NCBI GenBank assembly: GCA_965238305.1
Contig: CBDEHK010000001.1
Location: forward strand, 1,178,001 to 1,242,000
Direction: 5' to 3'
Length of the DNA stretch: 64,000 nucleotides
Origin: CBDCGJ01 sp965238305
GTDB taxonomy: Bacteria > Pseudomonadota > Alphaproteobacteria > GCA-2731375
Shown: positions 63,423-64,000 of the stretch, piece after piece
Layout of the letters: the number at the start of each line of letters is the position of its first letter
How positions within the stretch are numbered: position 1 is the stretch's first letter
Made by a program: the position numbers and the translations under genes
Notes under the pieces: model-generated
The model's input: only the letters and a program-made list of their open reading frames with translations
What the model was told of the DNA's origin: nothing
The model's database searches: none

Positions 63423-63550
63423 GGATCTGAAAGCGCCCCGCGCAACGCACCTGTCTACCTGAAGGTCTATGATCACTATCGAGGGGCTGGGGAGAGTGGG
63501 TATGCAGATTTTTAGTATTGTTGAGTTGAGTAGGTTGTGACGACTTAGAA

Positions 63551-63775
63551 ATGGCGGTCAGCATAAGAGCGGCCGAGAATATTTATCGAGTAAACCCAAC
63601 AATCAATCTGGCGCATTCTAGCGAATCCATGATTTCCATTATGGCTTGGGGACCAAATTATTGTCAGGCTGAATACCAAGATTATAGACTGGAACGAATG
63701 GACATCGTTCTGTCCGAAGGTCGTATTTCCTACTTCAGAACGGTGAGGCGAAGGCCGGGCCTTTGGGGAGGGTGA
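63551..63775 (+). other. Doubtful 74-codon frame, weakly like a peptidase inhibitor I78 tail
   Basis: The frame ends with DYRLERMDIVLSEGRISYFR, which loosely resembles the end of I78 inhibitors (DYR.DRLN...D..GRI.R). There is no signal peptide and no good ribosome site, and it overlaps the convergent amidohydrolase by 41 bp. It may be a decayed fragment or chance. Apart from it, 63423-63734 shows nothing I can support. Confidence 0.2.
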
Positions 63776-64000
63776 AGTCGACGTGGCTGGGGTTTCCGGC
63801 CAGGTTCACTTCAGGGCGGACCGGCGGGGTGGTGGCGATGACCTGGCCGCGGCGGACCACATACAGGCGCGCCGGACGCAGGCGGATGGCGTCAAACGGT
63901 GTCGCCGCCTGCAAAACAACAAAATCGGCATTACAGCCCTCTGCAAGGCCATATCCGTCGAAATGCAGAATTTCGGCACCAATTTTGGTCACGGCATCGA
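63735..64000 (-). CDS. Amidohydrolase, cytosine deaminase-like (C-terminal part only)
   Basis: The last 88 or so codons of a gene that runs off the right edge. The text GYGLAEGCNADFVVLQAATP, then DAIRLRPARLYVVRRGQVIA, is the C-terminal strand-and-helix end of cytosine deaminase/N-isopropylammelide hydrolase type amidohydrolases. The catalytic metal-binding part lies outside the window, so the substrate cannot be stated. Confidence 0.8.
   Translation of the reverse strand, partial: DAVTKIGAEILHFDGYGLAEGCNADFVVLQAATPFDAIRLRPARLYVVRRGQVIATTPPVRPEVNLAGNPSHVDFTLPKGPAFASPF

Overview
The window is chromosomal DNA from an alphaproteobacterium. Gene order resembles that of Rhodospirillales-type genomes (established knowledge, not searched here): suhB-efp, tkt-gap-pgk-thiE, zapA-6S RNA-5-FTHF cyclo-ligase-ymdB, yebC-ruvCAB-ybgC-tolQRAB-pal-cpoB-tilS-ftsH-glmM-thiD, serC-serA-hisZ-purA and rpoH-rluD. 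Most of it is densely packed housekeeping DNA with ATGA-type overlaps; no phage, CRISPR array or complete insertion sequence was seen.

Layout. 1-5.6 kb: end of a cobalamin adenosyltransferase gene, small membrane and hypothetical proteins, an aldo/keto reductase, an MFS transporter, a transglycosylase lipoprotein, two GNAT acetyltransferases, a HAD phosphatase and an ACT-like protein. 5.9-9.6 kb: acyl-CoA ligase, a methylsuccinyl-CoA dehydrogenase-like enzyme and a DUF1330 protein. 9.7-10.6 kb: hsp20, with a heat-shock promoter and a ROSE-like RNA thermometer in its leader, then rpmE. 10.7-16.6 kb: ABC exporter, OmpA-like/MotA-like pair, suhB and efp. 17.3-22.6 kb: thiE, pgk, gap and tkt on the minus strand. 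22.9-25.1 kb: cell-division, 6S RNA and folate genes, then ymdB. 25.1-30.8 kb: an accessory islet of small membrane proteins, gene fragments and short repeats that interrupts the expected ymdB-yebC junction. 30.9-46.6 kb: Holliday junction resolution, Tol-Pal envelope system, tilS, ftsH, glmM, thiD, a hotdog thioesterase and a PhzF protein. 46.8-50.1 kb: two class V PLP enzymes flanking an aldo/keto reductase. 50.2-55.6 kb: serine, histidine and purine synthesis genes. 55.6-61.1 kb: a methyltransferase gene broken by one stop codon, HAD-rpoH, rluD, a JAMM peptidase and a threonine aldolase. 61.1-64 kb: tRNA-Glu, a large membrane protein with Sel1 repeats, and the end of an amidohydrolase gene.

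The best candidates for something undescribed are two. First, a polytopic membrane domain occurs twice in this window: alone at 27011-27883, and fused to cysteine-paired Sel1 repeats at 61605-63422. Both copies share the same ordered motifs at matching spacing. Second, hsp20 appears to have layered heat control: a sigma-32-like promoter and a leader hairpin that hides its ribosome-binding site, with rpoH in the same window. Several families of REP-like palindromes and several gene relics mark places where the chromosome has been remodelled.
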